Source: Pedobacter kyungheensis
Lineage (GTDB): Bacteria; Bacteroidota; Bacteroidia; Sphingobacteriales; Sphingobacteriaceae
Direction: 5' to 3'
NCBI RefSeq assembly: GCF_000812965.1
Contig: NZ_JSYN01000001.1
Location: 124,001 to 188,000 of the forward strand
DNA: 64,000 bases
The notes beneath the pieces were generated by a model. The model saw nothing but the letters and a program-made list of their open reading frames with translations, did not search any database and had not been told where the DNA came from. The translations under genes and the position numbers were made by a program. Each line of letters opens with the position of its first letter. The first letter of the stretch is position 1. Positions 1 through 9,479 of the stretch are shown here, piece by piece.

Positions 1-32
1 CCACGGAGCTTTGAGACAGCATTTAGCTATGC

Positions 33-3000
33 TTAAAATTTAATACTATTCAATTGTTTGTCTACCAATAGACCTTCGGTTAGTTTAAGATTAAACTGTA
101 CTTTGCGTTTGGCCCTTAATTTTAGGGTAAACAAATCGCTGGTACCGTTTAAAGCTTCTTTATTACCTAAATTAACAAATGTTGGATAAAGTACTTTATC
201 ACCATTGGTATGTAAACGATCGTAGGTCAGGTTATCCATTTGTTTTACATTTAAGCCTTCCACACCTACAAAATCGTAATCCTGGGCCAGGTAAGGTAAA
301 GCAAAACTTAAGGCATTTACCGATTTAAGGTCTACCCCTTTCACTTTAATTTCGACAATATCGCCTTTATTGTAAGCCTGTTTAGCAGTGCTGATTTGCA
401 GCTTACCGGTCAGTTTCTCTATTTTGGCATTATTTACACCACCTTCAAGCTGCGTGGCTACTACCGAAATATCGTATGCATCAATCAGGTTATTTTTGTT
501 GATATCGCCATTGCTGATGTAACCTTCAAAATCGGCATCACCTTTTTTCAATCCGGTATAATTGATGTAAGAAGTCAAATCGTTTTTATCAATTAAACGG
601 TCGTTGTTGATATCGCCTGGCAAGTAACTTTCCGTACCCGGAACCTTAAATACATACAACTCACGACCTGACCCAAAACCACCAACGCCATCGGCAACTG
701 AAATTTTAATGTAACGGGCACTTGGGTGGCCATTAAAGTTAAATATCTTAACATCGCCATTGTTAGCCCAATCAAAAGTGCCTGCGGTTGTCCAGCTTTC
801 TTTGTTGTTGCTGTAAAATATAGTTCCTTTAAGTAAGTTACCATTTCCTCTTCCATTACGTGGCAGGTAGTGGAATTTACCAAGCTGATTAATGGTTTTC
901 AGGTCGATAATCATATCAAATGGCACTGCTTTAGCTCCCCATTTGGTGTGCCACATATTGCCTTCATCAAAATCAAATAAATCGGCAATACCAGATCCAC
1001 CCTGGTTTTCGGCCGTAGTTTCGGCAGTTATACCCTGAATGGCAAATTCGAGCGGATTAGATTTGGTAGTAGCTTTAATATCTGTCCAGTCTGAAACACC
1101 ATCTTTGTTTACCGCACGCAGTTTAAAAGCATAAGCTGTTTCGGCCAATAAACCGTCAAAAAGCAAAGTAGTATCTTTAATGGTGGTGTAATGCATCCCG
1201 TTGAAATCAATTTCGTAATAATCGGCATGATCTACCTTGCCCCAGCTAGGTTTAAGTGTATAGGCTTCGGTATTTTTATCGGTAATGCGTGCATTTAGCG
1301 GAGCACTTAATTTACCTGTGGAGATGCGTTGCTTATCGGCAGGCTCAAATTTAAATCCTTCTACCGTAACTGTTACCGGGTTTACGGTAATATCTGTCGA
1401 TGCAAGTTTAACCAGCAACTGCGGATTTTTAATCATGGCCACTTTTTCAAACTCGCTGCCTTTGGTGGCAAACTGATTTAAATTTGGGCTCGCATTGTAG
1501 AAATATACATTCTCCTGCTTCAAAAATTCGTCCATCGAGCTCACTTCCGCCAGTTTGGTTTTGCTATTTCCGATTTTTGCTGTCAAACGTTTTGGTTTTT
1601 CAGTAACGTTAATAACCAATTCGGTAGATTTTTCTTTCACAAAACCTTCAAATTCACCTTTTGCAGGCTGAATACTAATGGTTGCATTATTTTTCTGATC
1701 AACTTCCGATTCGATTACATTCGAAACACCTTTACCCAGTTTATAGGCCTCTGTTGCACCATCATCATCGTACTCGGTAAACGTATTTTTACCTGCCGGA
1801 TAAAGCTCGTACATGCGCCTGGCTTTATTAATTTCAGAAACATTGTTATTGGCATTTGCCATCGGAATAATTGCACCTGCCTTAACAAAAACAGGCAGTT
1901 TCCAGATGGGTGCATCGAAACTGTTAACAATGCTGTTTCCAGTATATTTATCACCGGTAAAATAATCGTACCAGGTACCTTCAGGCAAATAAATCCCATT
2001 GCGAATATCGTTTCCTTTCTCGTCGGCTTTGGTTTCCTGATAAATTGGGGCTACCAAAAAGCTCGGGCCGTATAAAAACTGATACTGAGTTGCACTGCCT
2101 AAAGTGTAGGTGTTAGGTGAATTTAAAAACATAGCCCTGATGATCGGCAGGCCCGTTAAAGCTTCTTTCGCTACACTGTAAGTATATGGAATTAGCTGCG
2201 ATTTTAATTTGAGGTAATTGCGGTTGATAGAGGTTACAGGCTCGCCCAGTGCATGCGGATATTTCTCGTTGGCACCCCATCCATCCATATTCAATTGCAT
2301 TGGGGTAAATGTTTTCCATTGAAAATCGCGTGTATTGATGGTTGGGTTTTTACCGCCAAAAATACCATCCATATCAGAAGAAATGTTTGGCTGACCAGAT
2401 AAACCAGAACCGATATAAGTTGGAATGTGGAAACGAATGTATTCCCATACGCCTCCGGTTTGATCGCCCGACCAGATTCCGGCATAACGTTGAGTACCTG
2501 CCCAGCCATCTAAAGAGATAATGAAAGGCCTGCTATTATTGCCATAATAAGGCATAATCTGCGCTACATCGGCCACACCATTAAGTCCGAATGAGTAACC
2601 GGCACCTACCCAGGCTACGTCGGTTTTTAACACCCTAACCCCTGCATCGCGTGCTTCTTTAATGATATCGCGCTGTAAAAGCGCGCTTATTTCTGGCTTG
2701 GGATGCAAATCGGATTGAGTCCACAGGCCAATTTCCACACCGTTTTTACGGGCATAATCACCAAAGCTTTTCAGGTTCTGAATATTACCGTCTAAAGTTT
2801 CGGTTTGGCCATAACCTGCACCGTAACCATCGTTTGGCAGCACCCAGCCCAAAGGCATATCGTTCTTTTTATAACGATCAATTACTGCACGGGCCGAAAA
2901 CTGGTAATTGTTTTTTTCGCCGTTAAGCGATTCTTTTATCCCACCGTCGTTTTTCTGACTCTCTTTATAGCGCTTACCATCTTCGAACAGGGTACCTTTT

Positions 3001-3938
3001 TCGTCTTCTTTCCAGAAATCTCGGTTGTAGGCATTTAAGTGCCCCTGATAAAAGCCAAATTTGGGTAATAACACCGGATTACCGGTTAGCTGGTAAAAAT
3101 CGTTTAATAAAGGTACTGCACCATCGCCAACCATAAAAAAGGCATCCAAATAATCGGTTTCGTGGGCCAGTTTTACCGTACCTTTTGCTTTAGCACCAAA
3201 ATCGTATCGGCCTTTTGCAAAAGTATGCCAAAGCACCGCGTAACCATTGGTCGACCAATAATAAGGTGTTGGCGAAGCTACGCCACCATCTGTCCAGCTG
3301 TTTTGGTTTTCGATAGCGATGCTTTTCCCTTTGTGCGAAAAACGGCCGTTTTGAACACCACCTCCATAGAAATATTCTGCTGTATTTTCTTTTAGCGTAA
3401 GGGTTACTTTACCTTTTTCGAACTGAACCGGTGCTGTTTCTTCCATCACCACCGCTTTTGTAGCCAGGTTAATGATTTTAATCAGCGAAGTATTTTTATC
3501 AACCTGAACACTAATCTTATCGGTTGTAATATTAATCTGATTATTTTCGTCGGTAACGTTTAATTTGCTCACCGGCCTGCGTGGATTTTCGACCAGAATT
3601 TTTGCTTCGGGCTTAGCCTGAGGATCTCTGATGAAACCACCATTGTGGTCTTTGAAAAGCCTGAATATATTTTCGCCATAAAAATCGAATGTTAATGTTT
3701 GTCCATCCGATAATGACAATTCGATTGTAGTTGGGTTGATTTTTTTGGCGGCAATTACTTTTATTGCATCTGTTTTGAATTGTTTTGAAATGCCTGTTGT
3801 TTTAATGCCAATGGCTAAAGCAGGCGGAGCAAATATAGGTGCAACAGCCAAAAGAACGGCAGATGCAAGGACAGCGCTTTTGTGCCGGTTCCGGGTAATA
3901 TTCTTTTTATTTTTCTTGTAAAAGGAATTGGGGATCAT
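33..3938 (-). CDS. Secreted GH31 alpha-glucosidase/transglucosidase-like enzyme with FN3, F5/8C, dockerin and cohesin-like modules
   Basis: Retaining alpha-glycosidase of family GH31, 1301 aa. An N-terminal signal peptide ends near residue 42 (ALA-IG). A GH31 N-terminal beta domain (about 60-270) precedes the catalytic barrel (about 280-600). The likely nucleophile is D440 in VLKTD and the acid/base is D492 in WSGD, which are the family's two signature sites. The proximal and distal C-terminal domains follow (about 600-790, with TEYDDDG of the DUF5110 region), then a fibronectin III domain (875-958), an F5/8 type C carbohydrate-binding module (960-1100), two dockerin-type calcium repeats (GDINNDRLID at 1108, GDINKNNLID at 1144) and a cohesin-like beta domain (1176-1301). 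The substrate is probably an alpha-glucan or oligosaccharide, but sequence alone cannot separate hydrolase from 4-alpha-glucosyltransferase. It is the only gene visible at the left edge, so its operon is unknown. Having dockerin and cohesin modules in one chain is unusual. Confidence 0.9.
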   Translation of the reverse strand: MIPNSFYKKNKKNITRNRHKSAVLASAVLLAVAPIFAPPALAIGIKTTGISKQFKTDAIKVIAAKKINPTTIELSLSDGQTLTFDFYGENIFRLFKDHNGGFIRDPQAKPEAKILVENPRRPVSKLNVTDENNQINITTDKISVQVDKNTSLIKIINLATKAVVMEETAPVQFEKGKVTLTLKENTAEYFYGGGVQNGRFSHKGKSIAIENQNSWTDGGVASPTPYYWSTNGYAVLWHTFAKGRYDFGAKAKGTVKLAHETDYLDAFFMVGDGAVPLLNDFYQLTGNPVLLPKFGFYQGHLNAYNRDFWKEDEKGTLFEDGKRYKESQKNDGGIKESLNGEKNNYQFSARAVIDRYKKNDMPLGWVLPNDGYGAGYGQTETLDGNIQNLKSFGDYARKNGVEIGLWTQSDLHPKPEISALLQRDIIKEARDAGVRVLKTDVAWVGAGYSFGLNGVADVAQIMPYYGNNSRPFIISLDGWAGTQRYAGIWSGDQTGGVWEYIRFHIPTYIGSGLSGQPNISSDMDGIFGGKNPTINTRDFQWKTFTPMQLNMDGWGANEKYPHALGEPVTSINRNYLKLKSQLIPYTYSVAKEALTGLPIIRAMFLNSPNTYTLGSATQYQFLYGPSFLVAPIYQETKADEKGNDIRNGIYLPEGTWYDYFTGDKYTGNSIVNSFDAPIWKLPVFVKAGAIIPMANANNNVSEINKARRMYELYPAGKNTFTEYDDDGATEAYKLGKGVSNVIESEVDQKNNATISIQPAKGEFEGFVKEKSTELVINVTEKPKRLTAKIGNSKTKLAEVSSMDEFLKQENVYFYNASPNLNQFATKGSEFEKVAMIKNPQLLVKLASTDITVNPVTVTVEGFKFEPADKQRISTGKLSAPLNARITDKNTEAYTLKPSWGKVDHADYYEIDFNGMHYTTIKDTTLLFDGLLAETAYAFKLRAVNKDGVSDWTDIKATTKSNPLEFAIQGITAETTAENQGGSGIADLFDFDEGNMWHTKWGAKAVPFDMIIDLKTINQLGKFHYLPRNGRGNGNLLKGTIFYSNNKESWTTAGTFDWANNGDVKIFNFNGHPSARYIKISVADGVGGFGSGRELYVFKVPGTESYLPGDINNDRLIDKNDLTSYINYTGLKKGDADFEGYISNGDINKNNLIDAYDISVVATQLEGGVNNAKIEKLTGKLQISTAKQAYNKGDIVEIKVKGVDLKSVNALSFALPYLAQDYDFVGVEGLNVKQMDNLTYDRLHTNGDKVLYPTFVNLGNKEALNGTSDLFTLKLRAKRKVQFNLKLTEGLLVDKQLNSIKF

Positions 3939-4379
3939 TAAGAGTTTGATTTGGTTAAAACTTATGTGTTAAGCCGCTTTAACAAAATGACGTTTGTAAA
4001 ACCGCTATGGCATAAAGTTACTAATCCCTGCAACAGAAGCCTTGTTGTTAAGGCCACAAAAACCGCGCAATCGTTTGATCAAACAGCTTTTTTACAGAAA
4101 ATGCATGTATAAAACAGTCAGCATATCAAAATCTTATCATGCAGCAGGTTTGCATAACCTGTTCTTAAAATTTAAACCATCTGCAGACAGGCCGGTTGGC
4201 ACAGCAAACTGTAGAATTTTTTCTACAATTATCACCCAAAACGAGGAATTTATTCCACACTTTTTTTCTCATTCATTCAATTTTCCCTTCAACCATGCTT
4301 TAATTGCTCAATTACAATACCTGAGGGTTAAAATTTTAAGTGGCAGGTAATTTGTAATTGTTAACAAAAAAACTCCGTC
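3939..4379. other. Intergenic gap between divergent genes, no gene seen
   Basis: This AT-rich stretch separates the divergent GH31 gene and the response-regulator pseudogene and should hold both promoters. A short open frame at 4042-4350 has no domain, no signal peptide and a composition unlike a protein, so I do not call it a gene. I see no clear hairpin or consensus promoter. Confidence 0.5.
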
Positions 4380-4778
4380 ATGAACCCATTCAAACCACAA
4401 ACACACAGCTGCGTAATTGTCGACGATAATCCGCTGAGCATAAAAATCCTGGAATAATATGTAGCTAAAAACCCAAAACTAAAGTTAAAAGGTAGCTTTA
4501 CCGATCCGGTTGCTGCGCTGGCTGCTTTTTGGGGTTACGGAACAATAGATTTTCTTTTGCTTGATATACAAATGGAAGTATCCGGAATTGATATGGCCCG
4601 TATGCTCAGAAACAGAGTAAAATACATCCTCTTTGTTACCGCACACAGCAGTTACGCCATAAACGCGATAACAGACGGAGACAGCCTATTGCTTAAACCA
4701 ATTGGCTACCCTACTTTTTCGGCTACCATTGAACACCTGATTGGTCGTACGCAACTGCAAAGAAGATGGCTTTCCTAA
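4380..4778 (+). pseudogene. Receiver-only response regulator interrupted by an in-frame TAA stop
   Basis: Reading from ATG 4380 gives a CheY-like receiver domain of 132 residues that is intact except for TAA at codon 26 (4455-4457), directly after CVIVDDNPLSIKILE. Beyond the stop the same frame continues with the rest of the fold: phospho-acceptor D62 in LLLDIQ, T87 in FVTAHSS and K106 in LLKP. With D15/D16 upstream, all five conserved receiver residues are present. A single substitution of CAA or GAA to TAA explains the break. No frameshift is needed. The fold resembles receivers of LytTR-type regulators, but no DNA-binding domain follows before the stop at 4778. The gene converges on the NIPSNAP gene with no gap. 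A sequencing error or very recent inactivation is as likely as an old pseudogene, because nothing else has decayed. Confidence 0.8.
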
Positions 4779-5567
4779 TTAAATATCAGAGTAATCTGTT
4801 GGATAAATAAACCTGGTGTCGTTTTTAGATACGTTGTGCTGGTATTGCGGCATGGCAGAAAGTTTCTTCCAGTAATCGTCGGCAGAAAAAGCCTTCCAGT
4901 GCGCTTCGCGGTCGGCGCGATCTTCGAAAGTGGTTAAATACATGAGATTGGGCATCCGGCTACCCGCAATTACCGAACCGTAAAAAACGGCATTAAAATT
5001 TAAGCGTTTAAACAGGCCAATTTCATCCCCTTTGTTAAACATTTCTACTTTGTTCTGGAAATATTGTTCGCTTGGCGATTCGTAACTTCTTAATTCGTAA
5101 ACCCGTTTGGCCATAGGCGACTTTAGCTTCGGCAATACAAAATGAGGCGCATCATCAAATGCTTTTAACAAAATAGATTCTAAGCGCTCATAAGCCGTAT
5201 TGTTATACAAAGCCGTTAAATAGTCCTTACCATCTGCAGTGTATTGCGCATCTTTAGCCAGCTTCTGATCGAGTGCTAAAACCCCGTTGAAAGATTTAAA
5301 AGGGATAAAAACATAGATCAGTTTTTCTGTAGCAGCAGTTGTTTCGTTAACAATAGGTTTAAACACACCAACTTTTGTTATCCCACAGCGGTGCAATGCC
5401 GGCAAATAAGCTTTTTGTAAATAAGCATCAACAGTTTTCTCCTGCTCCTCGGTTTTTAAATGATATATTTTAAGCTGGTAAAATTCAGATTGTGCAGCAT
5501 TAACCTGCAACACACTGCATACAAAAACCAATAATACTAAAAACGGGAAGCTGATTCTTTTTAACAT
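4779..5567 (-). CDS. Secreted NIPSNAP-domain protein
   Basis: A 262-residue exported protein with a signal peptide (MLKRISFPF...VNAAQ). The ORF can be extended to a TTG at 5585, but the ATG at 5567 begins a normal signal peptide and is preferred. Two dimeric alpha/beta-barrel (ferredoxin-like) halves are visible. The second begins at VYELRSYES and carries the typical NIPSNAP pattern of a KVEMFNKGDEIGLFKRL helix followed by MYLTTFED and a W-containing HWKAFSADDYWKKL segment. The biochemical role of bacterial NIPSNAP proteins is poorly defined. The gene lies 57 bp downstream of the S9 peptidase gene on the same strand and could be its last cistron, but no shared function can be argued from sequence. 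Confidence 0.75.
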   Translation of the reverse strand: MLKRISFPFLVLLVFVCSVLQVNAAQSEFYQLKIYHLKTEEQEKTVDAYLQKAYLPALHRCGITKVGVFKPIVNETTAATEKLIYVFIPFKSFNGVLALDQKLAKDAQYTADGKDYLTALYNNTAYERLESILLKAFDDAPHFVLPKLKSPMAKRVYELRSYESPSEQYFQNKVEMFNKGDEIGLFKRLNFNAVFYGSVIAGSRMPNLMYLTTFEDRADREAHWKAFSADDYWKKLSAMPQYQHNVSKNDTRFIYPTDYSDI

Positions 5568-5624
5568 TTTTTTATGCCTGATCAATTAATGTAAGCGTAA
5601 ATCTAGGCAAAAAGAAACCTGCTT

Positions 5625-7919
5625 TTATTTCGTAACAAGAATATTGGGGTTTGGTGGTTCGGCGTTGAGCAAATGTTTCACAAAAAAATCACGCTTACGC
5701 CTGCGGCCATAAGTTCCGCCATCACTGTGCCCCATCCCCGGAATGCTCAAAATATCGAAATCCTTGTTTGCTTTTATTAAAGCATCGGCCAAACGATAGG
5801 TTGACTCTGGTGGTACATTTTCGTCGGCTTCGCCTACAATTAAGAATAAATTGCCTTGTAGCTTAGCGGCATTGGTGATGTTCGATTGTTCGCCATAATG
5901 TGGTCCAACCGGGTAACCCATCCACTGTTCGTTCCACCATTGTTTATCTATCCGGTTATCATGACAGCCACAAGCCGAAACGGCAGCTTTATAAAATTCG
6001 GGGTGAAACAATAAGGCTCCGGTCGAATTCTGCCCGCCTGCAGAGGTGCCGTAAACTCCCACGCGACTAATATCGGCATTGGGATATTTAAGCGCCATGG
6101 CTTTCATCCATAAAATCCTGTCGGGCAGACCTGCATCAGCCAGGTTTTTCCAGCAAACATCATGAAAGGCTTTAGAGCGGTTAGCTGTGCCCATCCCATC
6201 TATCTGCACTACGATAAAGCCCAGTTCGGCCATGCTCTGCATTTCGCTGGCGGGAAGGAAATTTTTAGGCACAAAACTATCTTGCGGACCGGCATAAATA
6301 TTTTCGATGATGGGATAAGTTTTATTGGGATCCATTTTAGAAGGCAAACATACCACCCCCCAGATATCAGTTACGCCATCGCGTGCCTTGGCTACAAAAA
6401 CTTCGGGCAGCTTAACGCCTGTAGCCAGATAAGTATCTGCTGTACCATGCTCTAACTCCGTTACCTTGCGGGTACTGGCTGTTAACCTTAACTCGCTAAC
6501 CGGCGGTACATTTACCTGGCTATAAGTATCGATATAATATTTACGATCGGGTGAAAAGCTGAGGCTGTGGTTACCTTTTTCTGGTGTAAGATTTACCAAT
6601 CCCTTGCCATCAAAACCAATGCGGTAATAGTGAATAAAGTAAGGGTCTTCGTCCTTGTTCATGCCACTGGCCCGAAACCAAACCTGGCGTTTAGCTACAT
6701 CTACGCTGTCAATATCGCGTACTACCCAGTTGCCGCTGGTTATTTTAGCTTGTTTTCCGGTTAAAGTATTTACCAGGTAAAGGTGTTGCCAGCCATCCTG
6801 CTCACTCGTCCACAACATTTCGTTGGTTTTGGGCAGGTAGCGGGTATAAATCCGGCTTTCGTAAATAAAGGTATTTGTTTTTTCGTCGATGATGTTTCTG
6901 GTTTTACCCGTTTGCACATCTACTTCAATTACCCTGAAACGCTGGTGTCCACGGTCAACTTTTTCGTAGGTATAATAGCGGCTATCGTTATTGCGCCAGT
7001 GCAGTTCGGGTGGCCCGAAGAAATCGATTGGATCAGCATCTACTTTTACGGCAGTTTTAGCAGCGATGTTAAAAATATAGGACTGGTACGAGGTAAAATC
7101 ATCGCCAGGCTGGGCATATTCTCTTGATTTTAATTCGCCACGGGTGGTGCCAGGTACTGAACTAAGTACATAATGTACCTTTTTAATTTCTTTGGGATCA
7201 GTTTTATAGGCGATGATATTTTTCCCGTCAGGAGCCCATACATAATCGCCATAAGGCTTTGCTTCTGTTCCATCGGTACTGAGCTGTATTTCGGAATTGG
7301 TAGCTTTATCGGTTACGAAGAGATTTCCGCCGCGTATAGTTGCTTCATATTTACCATCGGGCGATTTGCGTACAAAGCGATTCCGTTGCCAGCGCGATCT
7401 TTTTTGCTGCAAAGGTCGTTTGGCATTATACTGGTAAATATTGGTATCGGTTAAATCAGTGATACTGTAATTACTTAAATTAACCCCGTACCACTTACCC
7501 TGAAGCTTAATTTTAGCGGTATTGCCATCGGCAAAATACAGCTCACCAAACTGCAATTTTGCTGCATTTTGCTTTTTTCCGGTAGTTTCTTCGAGACTTT
7601 TAGCCAGCTTCTCCGAATCGAAAGCCAGTTTACGTTTTCCTGATGCCGTTTCTACATAATAATATTCCCAGGTTCTGTTTGGCAGGTTTTTACGGTACCA
7701 GAAAGCAGTTCCATCTTTTTTCCAAAACGGTGTAATATCGTTGTTAGTGGGGATATTACGCAGGGCCGTATCGAGTTTATTGGATAGCTGATAGCTGTTG
7801 GCAACCTCGGCGGCGCTTGGCGCATAAGGCTGTAAAGGCGCTTGTTGTGCCTGCGACTGTAAAAAAGCAACACTAAACAGGGCCAAAACCAGTGGTTTTC
7901 TGACCATAGAATACATCAT
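5625..7919 (-). CDS. S9 family (DPP-IV-like) prolyl oligopeptidase, secreted
   Basis: A 764-residue exported serine peptidase. A signal peptide (residues 1-25, ending QSQA) precedes the DPP-IV type N-terminal beta-propeller (about 60-500) and a C-terminal alpha/beta-hydrolase domain (about 505-755). The catalytic triad is readable: S626 in GTSAGG, D699 in GEADENVP and H731 in GMGHSDG. Enzymes of this group cut after Pro or Ala at the second position of peptides. The propeller segment YEATIRGGNLFV resembles the DPP-IV family, but I could not identify with confidence the Glu pair that binds the substrate N-terminus, so strict dipeptidyl peptidase activity is inferred. Neighbours include a permease, other peptidases and a hydroxyproline operon, which fits a role in trimming proline- or hydroxyproline-rich peptides in the periplasm. 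Confidence 0.88.
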   Translation of the reverse strand: MMYSMVRKPLVLALFSVAFLQSQAQQAPLQPYAPSAAEVANSYQLSNKLDTALRNIPTNNDITPFWKKDGTAFWYRKNLPNRTWEYYYVETASGKRKLAFDSEKLAKSLEETTGKKQNAAKLQFGELYFADGNTAKIKLQGKWYGVNLSNYSITDLTDTNIYQYNAKRPLQQKRSRWQRNRFVRKSPDGKYEATIRGGNLFVTDKATNSEIQLSTDGTEAKPYGDYVWAPDGKNIIAYKTDPKEIKKVHYVLSSVPGTTRGELKSREYAQPGDDFTSYQSYIFNIAAKTAVKVDADPIDFFGPPELHWRNNDSRYYTYEKVDRGHQRFRVIEVDVQTGKTRNIIDEKTNTFIYESRIYTRYLPKTNEMLWTSEQDGWQHLYLVNTLTGKQAKITSGNWVVRDIDSVDVAKRQVWFRASGMNKDEDPYFIHYYRIGFDGKGLVNLTPEKGNHSLSFSPDRKYYIDTYSQVNVPPVSELRLTASTRKVTELEHGTADTYLATGVKLPEVFVAKARDGVTDIWGVVCLPSKMDPNKTYPIIENIYAGPQDSFVPKNFLPASEMQSMAELGFIVVQIDGMGTANRSKAFHDVCWKNLADAGLPDRILWMKAMALKYPNADISRVGVYGTSAGGQNSTGALLFHPEFYKAAVSACGCHDNRIDKQWWNEQWMGYPVGPHYGEQSNITNAAKLQGNLFLIVGEADENVPPESTYRLADALIKANKDFDILSIPGMGHSDGGTYGRRRKRDFFVKHLLNAEPPNPNILVTK

Positions 7920-8001
7920 GACTTGGGATTTTTTGTAAATGTAATTGTAGTAAGCGGAAGATTAGGCTAAGATATTAATCGATAATATGAACATTTTAAC
8001 C

Positions 8002-9441
8002 TTATGCTTCAACCACTTCTTTTGCCACTACATTAGGCTGGTTAATTTTCCCTTTAATTAGATAATAAACCGGAATACCAATGAGCGTAATGATTAAGCC
8101 CGGCCAGGTAAATTTGGGTTTAAAAATAATGAGGAGGATACAGAAAGCCAGTCCCATAACAATGTAAATGATGGGTAATACCGGATAACCAAAGGCTTTG
8201 TAAGGCCGCTCGGCATCGGGACGTTTTTTACGCAAAATGAAAATCCCGAAAATGGTCAGCATGTAAAACATTACCACTACAAAAGAAATCATATCGAGCA
8301 AATCGCCGTATTTACCGCTAATGCACCAAAGTGCGGCAAAAATACATTGAATCCACAGACCGAAACCCGGTACCGCATTTTTATTGAGTGTACCTACTTT
8401 TTTAAAGAAAAGACCATCTTTAGCCATCGAATAATATACCCTTGCACCCGCCATAATTAAGCCATTGTTACACCCGAAAGTCGAAACCATAATCATCACG
8501 GCAATGGTAATCGTACCGGCAGTGCCAAAAATATGATTGGCTGCCGAAACAGCTACGCGGTCTTTATCGGCATAAGCAATATCGTGCAAAGAAAGTACGC
8601 CGGTGTACATTACATTGGTAAGAATGTAGAGCACGGTAACAATAATGGTTCCTAAAGCTAAGCTCAAACCGATGTTACGCGCCGGGTTTTTAATTTCGCT
8701 GGCAATAAAAGTTACATTGTGCCACGAATCGCTACTAAATATCGAACCTACCATAGCCGCAGCAATAGCACCAAATGCAGCCAGTGTGGTATACGCAGAA
8801 ACCGATCCGCTTGCAGGCAAAGCACCCAGCTGCCACATGTTTTCCCAATTGCTTTTCCAGATGCCTTTATCTAAAAAGAACAATCCAAACATAATTAAGC
8901 CGAATAAACTTAACAGTTTGGCCACGGTAAAGGTGGTTTGGATCACTTTTCCCCCGTTTACTCCTCTGTTATTGATAAACGTAAGCAATACAATTACGCC
9001 AATGGCCAAAAGTTGTGCAGGCGAAATGGTTAAAAAGCCCAGATCTATTGCAACCCTATCTTCGCTTAAAGCCGGAATAAGGTAAGCCGTAAATTTGGCA
9101 AAAGCTACACCTACAGCAGCAATGGTAGCGGTTTGGATTACGGTAAAAAAACTCCAGCCATATAAAAAACTAATGAGCGGATTGTAAGCTTCCTTTAAAT
9201 AAATATACTGCCCACCTGCTTTTGGGAACATCGCACTTAGCTCGCCATAACTTAAAGCAGCAGTAAGGGTCATAAAACCGGTGATGAGCCAAACCACCAG
9301 CAGCCAGCCCGAGCTGCCTACGTTGCGGGTAATATCGGCACTTACAATAAAAATACCCGAGCCAATCATGCTTCCTGCAACGAGCATGGTGGCATCCATC
9401 AATTTAAGCGAAGGTTTAAACTGGGTGGTTTCTGCTTTCAT
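8002..9441 (-). CDS. APC-family amino acid permease
   Basis: A 479-residue inner-membrane protein with about twelve hydrophobic helices. The first helix carries the amino acid-polyamine-organocation signature GSMIGSGIF (residues 23-31). The GGQYIYLKEAYNP segment after helix 2, seen in LAT/SteT-like members, is also present. It should import amino acids by proton symport or exchange. The substrate cannot be read from sequence. It lies between two peptidase genes, 38 bp downstream of the DUF885 gene and on the same strand, and close to the hydroxyproline operon. Uptake of proline, hydroxyproline or other amino acids released by those peptidases is therefore plausible. Confidence 0.88.
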   Translation of the reverse strand: MKAETTQFKPSLKLMDATMLVAGSMIGSGIFIVSADITRNVGSSGWLLVVWLITGFMTLTAALSYGELSAMFPKAGGQYIYLKEAYNPLISFLYGWSFFTVIQTATIAAVGVAFAKFTAYLIPALSEDRVAIDLGFLTISPAQLLAIGVIVLLTFINNRGVNGGKVIQTTFTVAKLLSLFGLIMFGLFFLDKGIWKSNWENMWQLGALPASGSVSAYTTLAAFGAIAAAMVGSIFSSDSWHNVTFIASEIKNPARNIGLSLALGTIIVTVLYILTNVMYTGVLSLHDIAYADKDRVAVSAANHIFGTAGTITIAVMIMVSTFGCNNGLIMAGARVYYSMAKDGLFFKKVGTLNKNAVPGFGLWIQCIFAALWCISGKYGDLLDMISFVVVMFYMLTIFGIFILRKKRPDAERPYKAFGYPVLPIIYIVMGLAFCILLIIFKPKFTWPGLIITLIGIPVYYLIKGKINQPNVVAKEVVEA

Positions 9442-9479
9442 AATTTGTTTTGTGGTTCAAAAAAAAGGTTAAGGTTAGT

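Noticed and set aside
4042..4350. A 102-residue plus-strand open frame upstream of the receiver pseudogene
   Set aside because: It has low-complexity, domain-free content and no promoter or family resemblance. It is better read as intergenic DNA.
4557..4778. A stand-alone 73-residue gene starting at TTG 4557
   Set aside because: It is the back half of the interrupted receiver domain. The N-terminal half is in the same frame upstream, and no start signal supports a separate gene.
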